Positions 1 to 11,332 of a DNA stretch of 64,000 bases are shown piece by piece. The notes under the pieces were generated by a model. The model was given only the letters and a program-made list of their open reading frames with translations, had not been told where the DNA came from and did not search any database. Within the stretch, counting starts at the first letter, position 1; each line of letters starts with the position of its first letter. Source of the DNA: Linum tenue (Eukaryota > Streptophyta > Magnoliopsida > Malpighiales > Linaceae); assembly GCA_946122785.1 (NCBI GenBank), contig CAMGYJ010000002.1, positions 22,418,492 to 22,482,491 on the forward strand. The letters are read 5' to 3'. The translations under genes were made by a program, and so were the position numbers.

Positions 1-460
1 GATCTGAGCGATTATTCACCGAACCGAAAATCGATAACTTGTCTTCGATGGCGGTGACGGTGGACTGTTTAGGTGATTTTTGTTAACTAGCAATCATCGG
101 TGGCTAACCGGGATAAACTCGATGCACCGGGCTAAGATCAGGTGCTAGGGGGGTCCCTTAGTTTCATGGCTAAGTAAATTTCAGCCCTTCAATATCATTA
201 AAATCCAAGGGCTCCAATTAATTCAATTTAATGAGGGGTAATGTAGTAACTGTATGATTATTTTTCATTTTTCAATTATATAAATGAATTTATAAAACTA
301 TCCCAACGTCCCGTCTCCGTCCCTTGCGCCGGACAGCCAAAATTCCAGTGCGTTCACCCCAGGCAAAATTTACGGCCGTAGGCAGTGGCCATTTCCATCT
401 TCATGGGAAATTTCCCGAGGGTTTCCTTTTCAAGGGGAATTTTCAGAGAGAGAGAAAGAG

Positions 461-924
461 CAGGGGCGGAGCCAGGATTTCTACATCGGGTGGGCCAAAA
501 ATAATTAAATGTAAATAAAAATAAAATAGTTATATAAAATTATACAACTTTCTTTGAAATCATTGAAAAATCACTCAAAATAGCATCTAAACTAAATGTT
601 TTGCTACCTTTCTTTCAATATAGTCTAAAAATAATTGAAATCACTCAAAATAAAGCAAAATGTGAGGTAGTGGTGAATTGAACATGGGTGTTCCAAATGA
701 AATCACTCAAAATAAAGTAAAATGTGAGGTAGTGGTGAATTGAACATGGGTGCTCGAGGCTAAAAACTAGATTAACTACAAGTAGACTGCATGATAATTG
801 TATGAACTAATGTTCTGGTCGAGTCCTACTTATTCAAATTTTATCTGAATATCCTTAAGATCCTAGGGACCCGGACTAATCCCGGGGGGTCGGGGCCCAC
901 CCTACCTTCCAAGTAGCTCCGGCC

Positions 925-927
<3 letters not shown>
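461..927. mobile_element. hAT-like non-autonomous element (MITE)
   Basis: The ends are caggggcggagc on the left and, read on the other strand, cagggccggagc on the right, followed on both sides by a similar ...gtgggcc stretch. CAGGG ends with an 8-bp duplication are typical of plant hAT elements. The flanking octamers are agaaagag (453-460) and agagagag (928-935), seven of eight identical, so the element seems to have landed in a GA-rich microsatellite. No transposase is present in the 467 bp. Confidence 0.7.
637..752. repeat. Tandem duplication, period about 62 bp
   Basis: Two nearly identical copies of about 54 bp begin at 637 and 699 with gaaatcactcaaaataaag and end in gaacatgggtg. They differ at about one position and lie inside the hAT-like element, so the duplication belongs to that element. 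Confidence 0.8.

Positions 928-976
<49 letters not shown>
928..976. repeat. (GA)n microsatellite
   Basis: About 24 uninterrupted AG units follow the right end of the hAT-like element. A shorter, impure GA tract (444-460) lies on its left, consistent with insertion into a once-continuous tract. Confidence 0.9.
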
Positions 977-980
<4 letters not shown>

Positions 981-1373
981 CCGGCATTGATAAGAATTTT
1001 CAGGCGCCGTCGAGAATTTTCCGGCGCTGGCGAGAATTTCGGGCCGCGACTAGAATTTTCCGACGACAACGGTAGTTTGTAATGTTTGTCGTTCTGTTTT
1101 GTAATATTTGTAAGTCTGGTTTGTAATATTTACAGGCAACTTGGCTTGTATTGTTTGTCATTTTTGTCTATTATATTAGTAATGTTTATATGACTATTTT
1201 GTATGGTTATTATGTTTGTACTATTTGTGTGTTTTTTTGTAATGTTTGTAAGTTTTGTTATTTTGTAATTTTTGTCGGTTTTTTTTTAATGTTTGTAAGC
1301 TTTGTTATTTTTGTCCACCATGTTTGTCTTTTTTTCACCCATGTTTGTAATGTTTTTTATTTCTAAAAAAAAC

Positions 1374-1564
1374 CTAGTTGATTTTTGGATGAAACTCTTC
1401 TATATAGAGATGGAGCATCCAAAGTCAACCCGGGTATTTTTCCATTTTGTATGGCTTGTCATTTTTCTCCACCATGTTTGTAATGTTTGTATGTAAAAAA
1501 AAAAAGCGGGTTGACTTTGGGACAGAACCCTCTATATAGGGATGGAGCCTCCAAAGTCAACCCG
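1374..1564. repeat. Two tandem hairpin-forming repeats
   Basis: At 1507-1520 and 1551-1564 lie perfectly complementary 14-base arms (cgggttgactttgg and its reverse complement) around a 30-base loop that contains a smaller CCCT/AGGG stem. A diverged copy has arms at 1374-1390 and 1417-1433. Each hairpin has an A-run before it and a T-run after it, and both sit in T/G-rich sequence built of TTTGTAATG-like words. No gene is seen here. Confidence 0.75.
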
Positions 1565-1854
1565 ATTGTTTTTTTTTTTTCATTTTGTATTGTTTTGTTG
1601 GTCTAGTTTGTATGTTTGTATTGTTTGTATTTTTGTTGTTTTAGTTTGTAATGTTTGTAAGTTTGTACTGTTTGTAAATCTGGTTTGTATACTTCGTATT
1701 TTTTCATAATACCCAAACTACCCCTGTCATTAATTAAAATATCTTCCCACTTTTTAACCGTTAGATTGGTGTGTCCAGATCTCAGGGCTAGGAGGGGCTT
1801 AGTCAAATGACTAAGGACCCCCTTAGTCATGGGATTCGCCCCCTCGATGCACCG

Positions 1855-2162
1855 CATAACTGCCTCACCGTTCCCTCTTCCCTTTTTCCCCAAAGCCCTC
1901 CATGGCTCTCAAGAAGAAGAATATTCGTTACCCCGCCATCCTCGTCGTCCCTCTAGTCTCCTCAAAACATCACACACAACCCTCAATTCAATAAAAAACA
2001 ATCGCGAGTCTTGACCATCCAAACCTCTCCTTCCCGAACTCGCCGTCCGCCATCATCTACCTCTTCACCTCAATCTCTACCCGTCCGCCATTGAGATCCA
2101 AGGAACGAAGGCCAAGAAGGAGAACGGGGCCGTTGCTGCAGTGAAGATCGATCGTCAATAAT
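1855..2162. other. Unassigned flank left of the gypsy element
   Basis: This 308-bp stretch is C-rich and has short open frames, but none extends beyond about 60 codons and I recognise no product. It may be host sequence disrupted by the retroelement, since the sequence on the far side (18324 onward) is similarly GC-rich in places. I see no splice-consistent gene. Confidence 0.3.
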
Positions 2163-2524
2163 TGTAACATCCCTACCCTCGTACTAATTATTATGTTATA
2201 ATGACGTGTTGGTGATCGGGTTACAAAAATTGGTCTTTTGAACCAAAAAGGAAGTTAATGGTGAAAGCTTTAGACTTAATTACAAGAGAATAAAAGTTTA
2301 GGGCCAAATGTGCAATTTGGGGGCTGGAGAATTCTAGAGAAGGGGAGATAAAAATCTGCCCTCCCCTCATCTCTCTTATTTTTCTTCTCATCTCTTTCCC
2401 TCACTCTCTCCCATGTCCCTCTCTTGCTCTCTTTCTTCCATCTGATTTCACCACCCAAAAATCACCACCTCCATTTTCATAAATAAGGAGTAGAGAGTTA
2501 GAAAAAAAGGATATAGAGGAAAGG

Positions 2525-2623
2525 AAGAAGAAGAAGAAGAAGAAGAAGAAGAAGAAGAAGAAGAAGAAGAAGAAGAAGAAGAAGAAGAAGAAGAAGAAGA
2601 AGAAGAAGAAGAAGAAGAAGAAG
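2525..2623. repeat. (AAG)33 microsatellite in the 5' LTR
   Basis: About 33 uninterrupted AAG units. The same position in the 3' LTR has about 10 units, so the tract changed length by about 69 bp after insertion. Confidence 0.95.
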
Positions 2624-3599
2624 GAAGCAAAGGGGGTGCTGCCAATTTTCATCCAGCAGCACAACAACCTGTGAGAAGGACTACTCCGGACAATCAAGTC
2701 GTTGGATCGTCTTGAGATTTGTAGGTTGTGTTCCATACTTCCTTGTCTAAGATTGAACCGTTGGGATCATCATGATCTCTGGTTCATTGAGGAATGTCGC
2801 TGGACAGAAGGGTGCAACACTGTTTTCCTGTAGCAGGACAGCAGATTAGAGGTAAGGAGCAAGCCGGGGGATCATCCAAAGGCAAGGGCATAGCCGAGTG
2901 AAGACAAAACAGTGAGTAGATTCTAATCTTAGATCTATTTCAACATAATAACAGTATTCGGGTCATGAAGCGGGCCGAATACATATCGGGGTCATGAAGC
3001 AGCTCCGGTATAATATGTGAATTTATGGGAAATGATATGGTTATGTGATATGGTTTATTAGTGTATATTCATTATCTACATCTGGTATGAAGTTGGAAAT
3101 GCATGAATTGTGGATGGGATATGGAAAGACATTTTGTTGGTTGATCTTGTGTATGCCTCTGCAAATTTCTATCGTGCCTCTGCAAATCATTGCTGCCTCT
3201 GCAACTGACATTTCGTAGAATTAGCATGGTTACGTGATCTAATGATGAAAATGGTTGAATGATCATGAAGTGGAATAAAATTATCATATGGGTTGGTTTT
3301 GTTGAATTATTGAGTGGATTATGAGTAAGTATTCGAACTTGCGAACCTGTCATGTCTGCTTAGATTTGGAGTAATCCATTAGACTTACTAATCCTGTTCT
3401 GCTTGAATAACTCGGAGTAAGCTCCTCATCTTACATTCCATTCTGCTGTGATTGAGGGTGCAAAAGCACTATGAATGCTTCTGAGCCTATAGTGTATAAG
3501 TGAACCTATGGGTTAATGATTATTGACATGTGTCTAAGTGAACTATTAATGAAAAGAGGTGAATACATAAGAATAAGTAAAAGGGCTTTATGATACCTC

Positions 3600-3870
3600 G
3601 GTACAGTAGAGTGTCATGTTTGTATCGATATGGGTAAACCCCACGATACTCCTGTTTGAGCGCTCGTGCTCCGCACCGTGCCGATTGGGTGACGACCCAC
3701 GGTACTCCGGTTCTGTTTAGTTAGACGGGCTGGGGTAATCCCATGGCAACTCATGTTTCCTATCGGTCCGAGTTGCGTCCCGCGATACTCCTGTTGGTGC
3801 GAGCACTCCTGTTTCGTGCCTTGTGCACTCCTGTTCGTACCGGACTGGGTTTTGTCCCGCGGTACTCCAG
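3600..3870. repeat. Degenerate minisatellite within the LTR
   Basis: At least seven variants of the word (t)actcctgtt occur in about 250 bp, each in a GC-rich context such as cccgcggtactccagtt, with irregular spacing of about 20-60 bp. The 3' LTR has the same array at about 17450-17725. It may be a repeat of regulatory type, but no function can be read from it. Confidence 0.6.
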
Positions 3871-4467
3871 TTATCTGATGGCTGTACATGGTTACCCTGC
3901 ATCTTTCCACTACTGTACTACCATGGGAGGATATCATTTAGCAAATTTGAAATTGAAATTGTATACGCAAAATGCCTTTGTCTATCATATGTTTTATGTG
4001 TTTTGACTGTGATGGGATGTGAACATGTGAACTTGATTGATTTAGTGGAATGATAAATGTGATAAACAACTTAAGTCCTGTTATGTGCTAGGGTGTTTCT
4101 TCCCAATACTGTTTTTGTATTGATGTCGATCTGAGCTTAAAATTTATTCACTGAGCGACGACTCATCCTTCGTCACCATTTTTCCTCAGATCAAGGTCAC
4201 AAGTAAGGTATATACTGTAGATATCGGGACTCAAGCGTGAAGGGAAGCCATGAGGTGGGCGGAGGACTCCGAACTCCTTAAATGTTTTATGTTGTGTGGA
4301 TTTTGTAATAAAGCGGACTTCCCCGGTTTTCTGTTTTAACTCTGATGCAAATGTAAATTATGTTTTGAAGTTTGAAAAAAATATATACAAAGCTCAGGCC
4401 CGAGAATGCTTAAACTCGATGTATTTTATTTTTTCGTTTTGTAATAGAAAGTAAGGGTGTTACATTT

Positions 4468-4480
4468 TTGTTATCAGAGC
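4468..4480 (+). promoter_or_regulatory. Primer binding site, tRNA-iMet type
   Basis: Four bases after the LTR lies ttgttatcagagc, which matches the usual plant primer site TGGTATCAGAGC (complement of the 3' end of initiator tRNA-Met) with one G-to-T change. Confidence 0.85.
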
Positions 4481-4602
4481 TGAGATATGATCCCGTGGAT
4501 ACCAAACGTTTTAAACGAGATTTTTACTGGGAAAACTTAAATGATTTCACGGGGAAGTGACCAAGTATTGATTTTGACTCTGTATTTTTTTTTTTTTTTT
4601 TT

Positions 4603-5649
4603 GTGGAGTTCAGTCAAGGAGCAGATCCGCAACCTCACGGGAATCCTAATGCTGGAGGTTCTTATTTTATTGGGAATAATGCTGAGTTCCGCAATAGAGC
4701 CAATCCTTATGTCAAGGATTTTGAAAAGCTGAGGAATATGGGGGTCGAGTTCTTCAAAGGGGCTATTGACCCTAAAGATGCTCTGGACTGGATCAAGGAG
4801 ATTGAACGAATCTTTAACCTCCTTGAGTGTGCTGACGAAGCAAGAGTGGAGTATATGTACTACCTGCTCAGGTCTGATGCTTATGATTGGTGGTTGACCG
4901 TACCCGAGGCTCAGAATCGTACGATTCGGTATACCTAGGCAGAATTTCTTGAGAAATTTCGTAAGCAATATGTGCCTGATCTGTATGTGGATAGGAAGAA
5001 GAAAGAGTTTATGGACCTGAAACAACAAAGGGTGCAGACTGTTAAAGAGTATGATGTCATTTTCCATCGTTTGATGACCTTCGCGATGGAGTTGGTACCT
5101 ACTGAACGAGTTAGATGCAACCGCTATGAGCAAGGCCTGAATCTCCGAATCAAGATGATAGTAGCAAAATCAGAGACGACTAATCTTGCTACCTTGAGAG
5201 AGGCTGCCATGAGAGCAGAGGATTTGGTGAATGAAATTGGAGCACAAATGGCTGAAGGAAGGAAGAGAAAGTGGAAGAATGTGGGTTCTTCGAGTGCTGA
5301 GAACTCATTCGGGGGTAGACCTAATCAGAGTCAGAGGGTTTCACGTCCAGTGGCCAGTTACCCCGGACAGGAGAGGAGAAATGAAGGTCCAGCTCCTATT
5401 TGCCCAAATTGTAGGAATCAACATATGGGTGTTTGCAGGAGGGTGACTGGTGGGTGTTTCCGATGTGGAGACACCAGCCACTTTCTCCGAGATTTTCCCC
5501 ATATGCCACAGCCCAGGACTGCTGTATCCCAGACTATAATTCAAGGGTTCAGAAGGACTGGAGGTCCAGTGAGAGGATCAGGAAGAAGTGGTAATAATCG
5601 TGGCAAAAGTCAGGGTGAACAGAGCAGTCGGGGTGAAGTGCAACCATGA
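4603..5649 (+). pseudogene. gag: gag of the gypsy element, with stop codon
   Basis: This reads as a plant Ty3/gypsy gag. A retrotransposon-gag (capsid) domain spans about codons 35-190, with the family words ALDWIKEIERIF and YYLL...DWW. A basic glycine-rich tail follows, with Cys pairs and a CCHC knuckle near 5455-5505. In the knuckle (CFRCGDTSHFLRDFP) the last Cys is replaced by Phe, so zinc binding would be impaired. A TAG at 4936-4938 replaces what is normally a Trp codon, and the frame then continues to a TGA at 5647-5649, after which protease follows in the same frame. The start codon at 4603 follows a run of about 17 T. Confidence 0.88.
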
Positions 5650-7220
5650 GCTTTTTCTATGATTAGGAGAGAGGCTGACATCTCTCCAGAGGTCATTACT
5701 GGTACGGTTCTTATCTATGATCTTATCGCTTATGCGTTGATTGATCCTGGTGCTACTCATTCATTCATATCTTCTGCATTCTCACGTGGGTTGCCTATGC
5801 ACTTTGAAATGTTAAACAAGAATGAAATAGTTCAAACCCCAGTAGGGGATACCGTAGTGATTGATTATGCCTATATTGATGCCCCAATAAGTATAGCTAG
5901 AACTATTATGCCAGCTAACTTATTGAGGTTAATGCATACTGAATTTGATATAATTCTGGGAATGGATTGGTTAAGCCAACATAAAGCCGTAATGAACTGT
6001 TATACTAAGGAAGTAATTTTTGAAAGACCAGATGGCCAGAATGTGATATTTCAAGGGACTAGACAGGTGGTGCCTAGTTGCCTAGTCTCGGACACCCAGG
6101 TGGTGAGTCTGATGAAGGAAGATTGTGAAGTGTATCTGGCTTATGTGACTGAGAGCAAACCGGAATTGAAACCAAAAGATGTTCCGCTTGTGAAGGAGTT
6201 CCTGGATGTGTTCCCTTCGGAACTGCCAGGATTACCTCCGGAAAGGGAAATAGAGTTTACTATTGAACTGATACCGGGCACTGCTGCGATCTCTATATCT
6301 TCGTACCGGATGTCTCCGTTAGAATTGAAAGAACTAAAGGAGCAACTTCAAGAGTTGCTAGATAAGGGGTTTATTAGACCTAGTGTCTCCCCTTGGGGCG
6401 CTCCGGTATTATTCGTGAAGAAGAAGGATGGAACTTTTCGTCTGTGTATTGACTACCGAAAGCTCAACAAGTTAACAGTTAAGAATAAATATCTGTTACC
6501 TCGGATTGATGATTTGTTTGACCAACTACAAGGATCGAGGGTCTTTTCCAAGATTGATCTAAGATCAAGTTATCATCAATTAAGGGTAGCGGATGAGTCT
6601 ATACCGAAGACATCTTTTCGTACTAGGTATGGGCATTACGAATTTCTTGTTATGCCTTTCGGGTTGACAAATGCTCCAGCTGTGTTCATGGCACTAATGA
6701 ACCGAGTGTTTCAGGAATATCTGGATAAGTTCGTAATCGTCTTTATTGATGATATTCTAGTGTATTCTGGAAGTGAAGAAGAGCACCAGGAGCATTTGAG
6801 AATCGTACTGCAGATTCTGAGGGAAAAGCAGTTGTATGCTAAGTTCAGGAAATGTGAATTTTGGATGGATCAAGTAGTATTTCTGGGCCATGTGGTGTCT
6901 GAGAGAGGTATAGAGGTGGATCCAAGGAAAGTAGAAGTAGTGATACAATGGGAGCCACCAAAAAATATACATGAACTAAGAAGTTTCCTTGGCATGGCCG
7001 GATACTACAGAAGGTTCATTGAGGGGTTTTCTCTGATTGCTGCACCATTGACAAAGTTACTGAGGAAAGAGCAATCTTTTATATGGGATAGCAAATGTCA
7101 ATCTAGTTTCGAAGAGTTGAAGAGGAAGTTAACCACTGCACCGGTTCTTGCCCTTCCCTCAGGAACTGGAGGTTATGTGGTATACAGTGATGCTTCGCAT
7201 CAAGGGTTAGGACGCGTTCT
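5650..7220 (+). pseudogene. pol: pol part 1: protease, reverse transcriptase, start of RNase H
   Basis: The frame is the same as gag. The aspartic protease carries [12 protein letters not shown] near 5730. The reverse transcriptase runs from about 6230 to 6900, with [42 protein letters not shown] and the catalytic box [10 protein letters not shown] (FIDD form). The RNase H domain begins with [13 protein letters not shown] at about 7174-7212. The frame is cut at 7220 by the inserted LARD and resumes at 14188; joining the flanks after removing one copy of the 5-bp duplication gives an open frame. No stop lies within this part. Confidence 0.93.
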
Positions 7221-8634
7221 TGATGACTCGATATTTGCACATGTTTTCCCCTTTGTTTCTTGATCGTTTAAGCATTCATTATCGCTTCTTTGGCCTATTT
7301 TACGCTAGGTCGTGTAACTTTGTTACATTTCAGGTCCTAGCAAATAAAGTGAAGCATAGGTGCAAGTTTCAAGTCAACCAGAGATCAATTGACGATTCGG
7401 GAGAAGAAACTCGGGCATGACCTGAAGAAGAATGGATTTCTACCTCACTTTATGGACAAATAATCATGCAAATTTGTCATGAAAAGAAAGAGGACGAGAC
7501 TATGAGCGTCTGGGATCAAACGACGACTGATTCGGAGTCCGGACGAGGGAGAAACGAAGCATTGAATATAGGGGAACAGGTTCGGCAATAAAAACACGGG
7601 CAGACTACCCTAAAAACACGGCCGTGTTTTATCTGGCACCCGCTAGTGTTTTTACTGCCGAGGGCTTATCGTGAGGGCTGCTGGGGGTAAAACACGGTCA
7701 GGAAAAAGTAAAACACGGTCGTGTTTTGCCCAGAATCGGGTTTTTGAGGCAGATTGAAGCCAAAGGAAAGGGAGAGCTGGGTTTTGGATCCCAAACACCC
7801 AAGGGACAAACCAAAGAGAGAGAGCGCGATTTGAGGGCATTCTAAGAGTGGAATTGGGGATTTCTTTGCCTTGGAAGCTCGAGGAACAAGCCCGGACTTG
7901 AAGACTGATCATCTGAAGATTCTTACTGCAGTCTCTCTCTTCTCTATGGAGTAACTTCCCTTCACTTAGGTTTTGAGGAACCCTAGCTATGTTTGTTTGA
8001 TTGGATGATTGTATGAGTACTCCTACTTGATAATCTTGAGTTCATATTCAATCTATGCACGTTTTCATGATTCAATTCTACTTTAGTCGAGATTATTGAT
8101 TCTGCTTTGATCCTATGAGAGCGAATACCTGATTAGGTCAATAGAGCACCATAGATTGATAGTATTGGATCGATTGCTTTAGTCGAGGGTTGATTCACTG
8201 CTTTGTATCAATTGAGAACCTCATTCGATAGAGGGATTCTAGTTCAGAATGCCTTGATCGGTTGTTTTAGAGAAGGATACGTCCCTCTAGGCAATCGACT
8301 CAAGAGGGCCTTGATCCTTTAGTCGAGATTCAAGGTCTAGTCAAGGATTCTCCGCATTGTGAATGAAAGTGAAACAAGTTAGAAATCATCAATCATTAAT
8401 CTGGCTAGTGGCTAGGGGGAATCATACCTAAGTGAGTTCCCAACCTGTAATTAGATTAACTTTAACTGTAGTTTGCTATAGTAGTTTTAGTTCTTTCATC
8501 TTAATCTGGTTTGCTAGATAATGAACTGAAGCTGAGTAACTCTAGAGACCCGTGGATTCGATATTTATTACTTGAGCCACTATACTGCAGTCCCTTTCAT
8601 TGGTTACACTTGGCCATTGTTAGGAGTTGTGTCA
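7221..8634 (+). repeat. LARD LTR1 (5', direct)
   Basis: It begins TGATGACTCGATATTTGCAC and ends ...gttgtgtca, about 1414 bp. Relative to LTR2 and LTR3 it lacks a 12-base piece (gtgccctcgacc) within the palindrome-rich aaaacacggccgtg tract near 7720. The 3' border is uncertain by up to 16 bp because the primer site begins only at 8651. Confidence 0.88.
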
Positions 8635-8650
8635 TAGCGAGTCAAGTTTT

Positions 8651-8668
8651 TGGCGCCGTTGCCGGGGA
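8651..8668 (+). promoter_or_regulatory. Primer binding site, tRNA-Asp
   Basis: The 18 bases tggcgccgttgccgggga are the reverse complement of the 3' end of plant tRNA-Asp(GTC) including CCA. tRNA-Asp priming is typical of the Tat/Athila side of Ty3/gypsy and of related LARDs. The 16-base spacer after the presumed LTR end is longer than usual. Confidence 0.9.
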
Positions 8669-8780
8669 CTTTCTAGATTATTAGGAAAGGCAGAAGTTTG
8701 TTACTTTAGCGTTTTTCTTTTGTTTTCCACCCTTGCTTTTCACTTGGGTGTTTTTGTTTTTGTTGGTGTAGATCTGAATC

Positions 8781-9908
8781 ATGGATCCTCATGGCTTCTC
8801 CAATCATTGGGGGTATCCACCACCATCCGAGTGGTATTACCCCGAGACTCCCTGGAGCAATCAAGGAGGAGAAGACTATGGATTCGGGTTCTAGTACCAA
8901 CCCCCTTACTACGGAGAACAATCCGACCCCTGGGCATATCAAGTACAACATCATTATCAAGAAGAATTTCTCCCACAACCAGAAGGGCCATCGGAGCTGG
9001 AGTTACCCATGGCGGCCTTCACAGGCCATTCTGCAGAGTCATGCTACACTCCACAACCATATCCAAATTATGAGTTGAGGCTTCTCATGGAGAAGTTTGC
9101 TCGAGACAGTGAGAGATCATTGTCGAGGATGGATCTTTGTACCCAAGCCTATCGTGAAACAGAGGAGATCCTCCTGAGCCTTACGAAGAGCGTCGATGAT
9201 CTTGAGCGATCTTGTGCACAACCTGCTCCAGATCACCCTTCTGCTACCATAATAGAAGAGGAGGAGGAAGAAGAAGGCTACAAGGACATTGTGGAGCACA
9301 CTAAAGTTGTCACGGAGAGCTCCCGTGATGATCATGATCATGAATGTCCTGTCGTAGCCGACCACACCTTCCCACATCCCAAACTGAGCTTTGAAGAGGC
9401 GGGCATGAGTGAGGAGATGCAAGAAGATCTCGTGAAAGAAATTGCTTGGCAACTTGCTCTCCAATCCGTGCTAGAAGAAGAAGAGCGAGAAAGGGTGCAG
9501 AAAGAAGTTGTGGAGGGTGTCGAAAGTGAAGCAGAAGGAGTTCTTGATCCTTTCCCAGGGGTGATACCACTTGAAGAAGAAAGGGAGGTTGAAGAAGCAA
9601 TTGGCGTCCAGGCTGAGGACGGAGTTGAGGTGGAAGAGGCTTGCACCGGCCATGAGTTACATCTGATATCTCCACCAAACTTCGAGGAATTTCTTAGCAA
9701 GGACCCATTTGCAGTGTCTCTTTGCCAGACCAAGGCCACATCAACATCAGTCCCTCTTGGTGGACGCGATGGTGGTAAATCGATGCTGTCATATCTAGTT
9801 TGTGGCAATAAGACGAGAGGAGAGAAGAAGAGGTCTCGAGGTGGAGACTTCATCTGCATCAAGCGCACGAGCTTCCATCACCTGTCATATCACATGCTCG
9901 TGACTTGA
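8781..9908 (+). pseudogene. Acidic gag-like ORF of the LARD, one in-frame stop
   Basis: An ATG at 8781 opens a frame of about 375 codons that reads through to TGA at 9906-9908, apart from one TAG at 8892-8894. The N-terminus is rich in Trp, Tyr, Pro and Gln (MDPHGFSNHWGYPPPSEWYY), as in the first ORF of several plant LARDs. The middle (from about 9066) is helical with Arg, Glu and Leu, and the rest has long Glu-rich runs. No zinc knuckle, protease or polymerase motif is seen. An intact 299-codon piece starts at the inner ATG 9009. The protein might act in particle formation together with an autonomous partner; that is inference. Confidence 0.65.
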
Positions 9909-10251
9909 GACTGCACCTCATTGACGAGAACCTCAACTTCAAGGAGGTTTTGGGGTGGACCGAAACTTAGGAGCCATCGTCCGGCTCACAACGTGAAAGA
10001 AGCGCTTGTTGGGAGGCAACCCAACCAGTCGGTTTGCATTTCTTTCTTTATTTCTCCTCGGTTGAGTCAGTTTTGTTATTTGATTTTAGAGTCAATAACT
10101 CAACCTTTGTGAGATTTTGTGTGGTGTTTGTGTTTTGACTACTCTCTCCTCCTGGAATGCATCGCCTGCCTCGTCCACCATCATTCACCCTTGATCTGGT
10201 AACTTTGTTCTACCCTCCTTATCTTTCCTCCATTGAGGACAATGTCGTGCT

Positions 10252-10266
10252 TAAGTGTGGGGGGAT
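10252..10266 (+). promoter_or_regulatory. Extra polypurine-tract-like motif
   Basis: The word taagtgtggggggat occurs here after gaggacaatg, exactly as at the true tract at 11333, but it lies about 1.08 kb upstream and has no LTR after it. It could be a central plus-strand primer or a relic of an older LTR border. Confidence 0.55.
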
Positions 10267-11332
10267 GTTTGATTATGTATTCGGGTGAATGTTTGGTTGT
10301 TTGTGTGCTTGGAGCCTAGTCCACTGTCCAAATTTTTAAATTTGAGGGCTCCAAGTACGTGTTTCCTTGCAAATTGCCTGCTCAGTATGCTTTGAATTGA
10401 CAGTCTCTATAGTAATGTGCAACCTAGGGAGGTAGTGTAGCACTATGGAGGATGTTGAAGTATAAGATTTTTCCTATCTAGCTCTCTGCTGTGCGAGTTG
10501 ATTTTGTGAATTAGTGGAGCTAAGACCGTTGAATTCATGTGGTAATGGTGACTCTGATTGGATTGTGTTATAGACTCGTGTATCGAACAGGGTGCTTATG
10601 TGGGAAATGAAAAGCAGTTGGTCCTCCATGTCGAAATCATTAAATCTTAAACATGGGGTAAGCCCAACGTGTGTGGCACCGTTCATTGCACAAAATTGGA
10701 TTTTGGAGGAGATTTTAGTGATCCTGAGTGGGGTACTCCTACAAGGTGAAGCTAAGCTGTCTCTAGTACAAGTAAAACTTCCACCCGTTGAACGGTTTGT
10801 CTACTCGAGGATGTGTTTTTAAGGGCACGGATAGAGCTTCCGACCCCCCTTAATTTCATTGACCCTCCACACGAGTTGAGGAAAAGGAGTTAAAAGAAGT
10901 ACTCTGGCGAGCGCCAGATGTACAGAAATTTCTCTTGCTCGACTAATAAGGGTCGACCGTGCAAAAGACTGCAGTTGGAACCCTCGCTAAGTGAATGACA
11001 AAAAAAAAAGAAAAAAAATGAAAGTGAAAAAGGGATTCCAACGGTGAAATGATGTGAAAGAGCACCCCGGTACAACGAGTCCTTGGTTGTGAATGATATG
11101 AGTCCCTTTATCCATGAACTGACTATCTTACTTCTACTCCTTCTCATGATTCTGGCTTGAGTCTAGTACTCGCATTGAGAGAGATAGGGAACGTCTTAGA
11201 AGACCAGTTGACCTTGTAAGCTGCTATATGATCTAGGAAATCCTCTACCGACGATCGGGGTTGTTTGTTGATATAGAGGTCTGGAGAGCTGCATTGGTTT
11301 GAGTTAGGTTTGCTTGGGGACAAGCAAACGGT

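Larger units (their letters stand above)
130..1842. mobile_element. Decayed DNA transposon with imperfect terminal inverted repeats
   Basis: A 12-base direct repeat (ctcgatgcaccg) stands at 118-129 and 1843-1854. Just inside it the two ends are imperfect inverted repeats: the left end reads gctaggggggtcccttag and the right end, on the other strand, gactaagggggtccttag. No coding sequence is recognisable. The interior holds a nested hAT-like element (461-927), a GA microsatellite and T/G-rich repeats with hairpins. A 12-base duplication is long for most families; a MULE-like element (9-11 bp) is the closest fit. The boundaries are inferred. Confidence 0.45.
2163..4464 (+). repeat. 5' LTR of the gypsy element
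   Basis: The 2302-bp repeat begins TGTAACATCC and ends GTGTTACA and matches 16079-18323 over its length. It contains an expanded GAA microsatellite, three TGCCTCTGCAA words at about 3154-3205 and a degenerate minisatellite of ACTCCTG-type words. The ends were set by the TG...CA termini and by loss of similarity between the copies. Confidence 0.93.

Noticed and set aside
2401..2736. Minus-strand open frame with a long poly-Phe or poly-Ser run
   Set aside because: It is only the GAA microsatellite of the LTR read in two frames.
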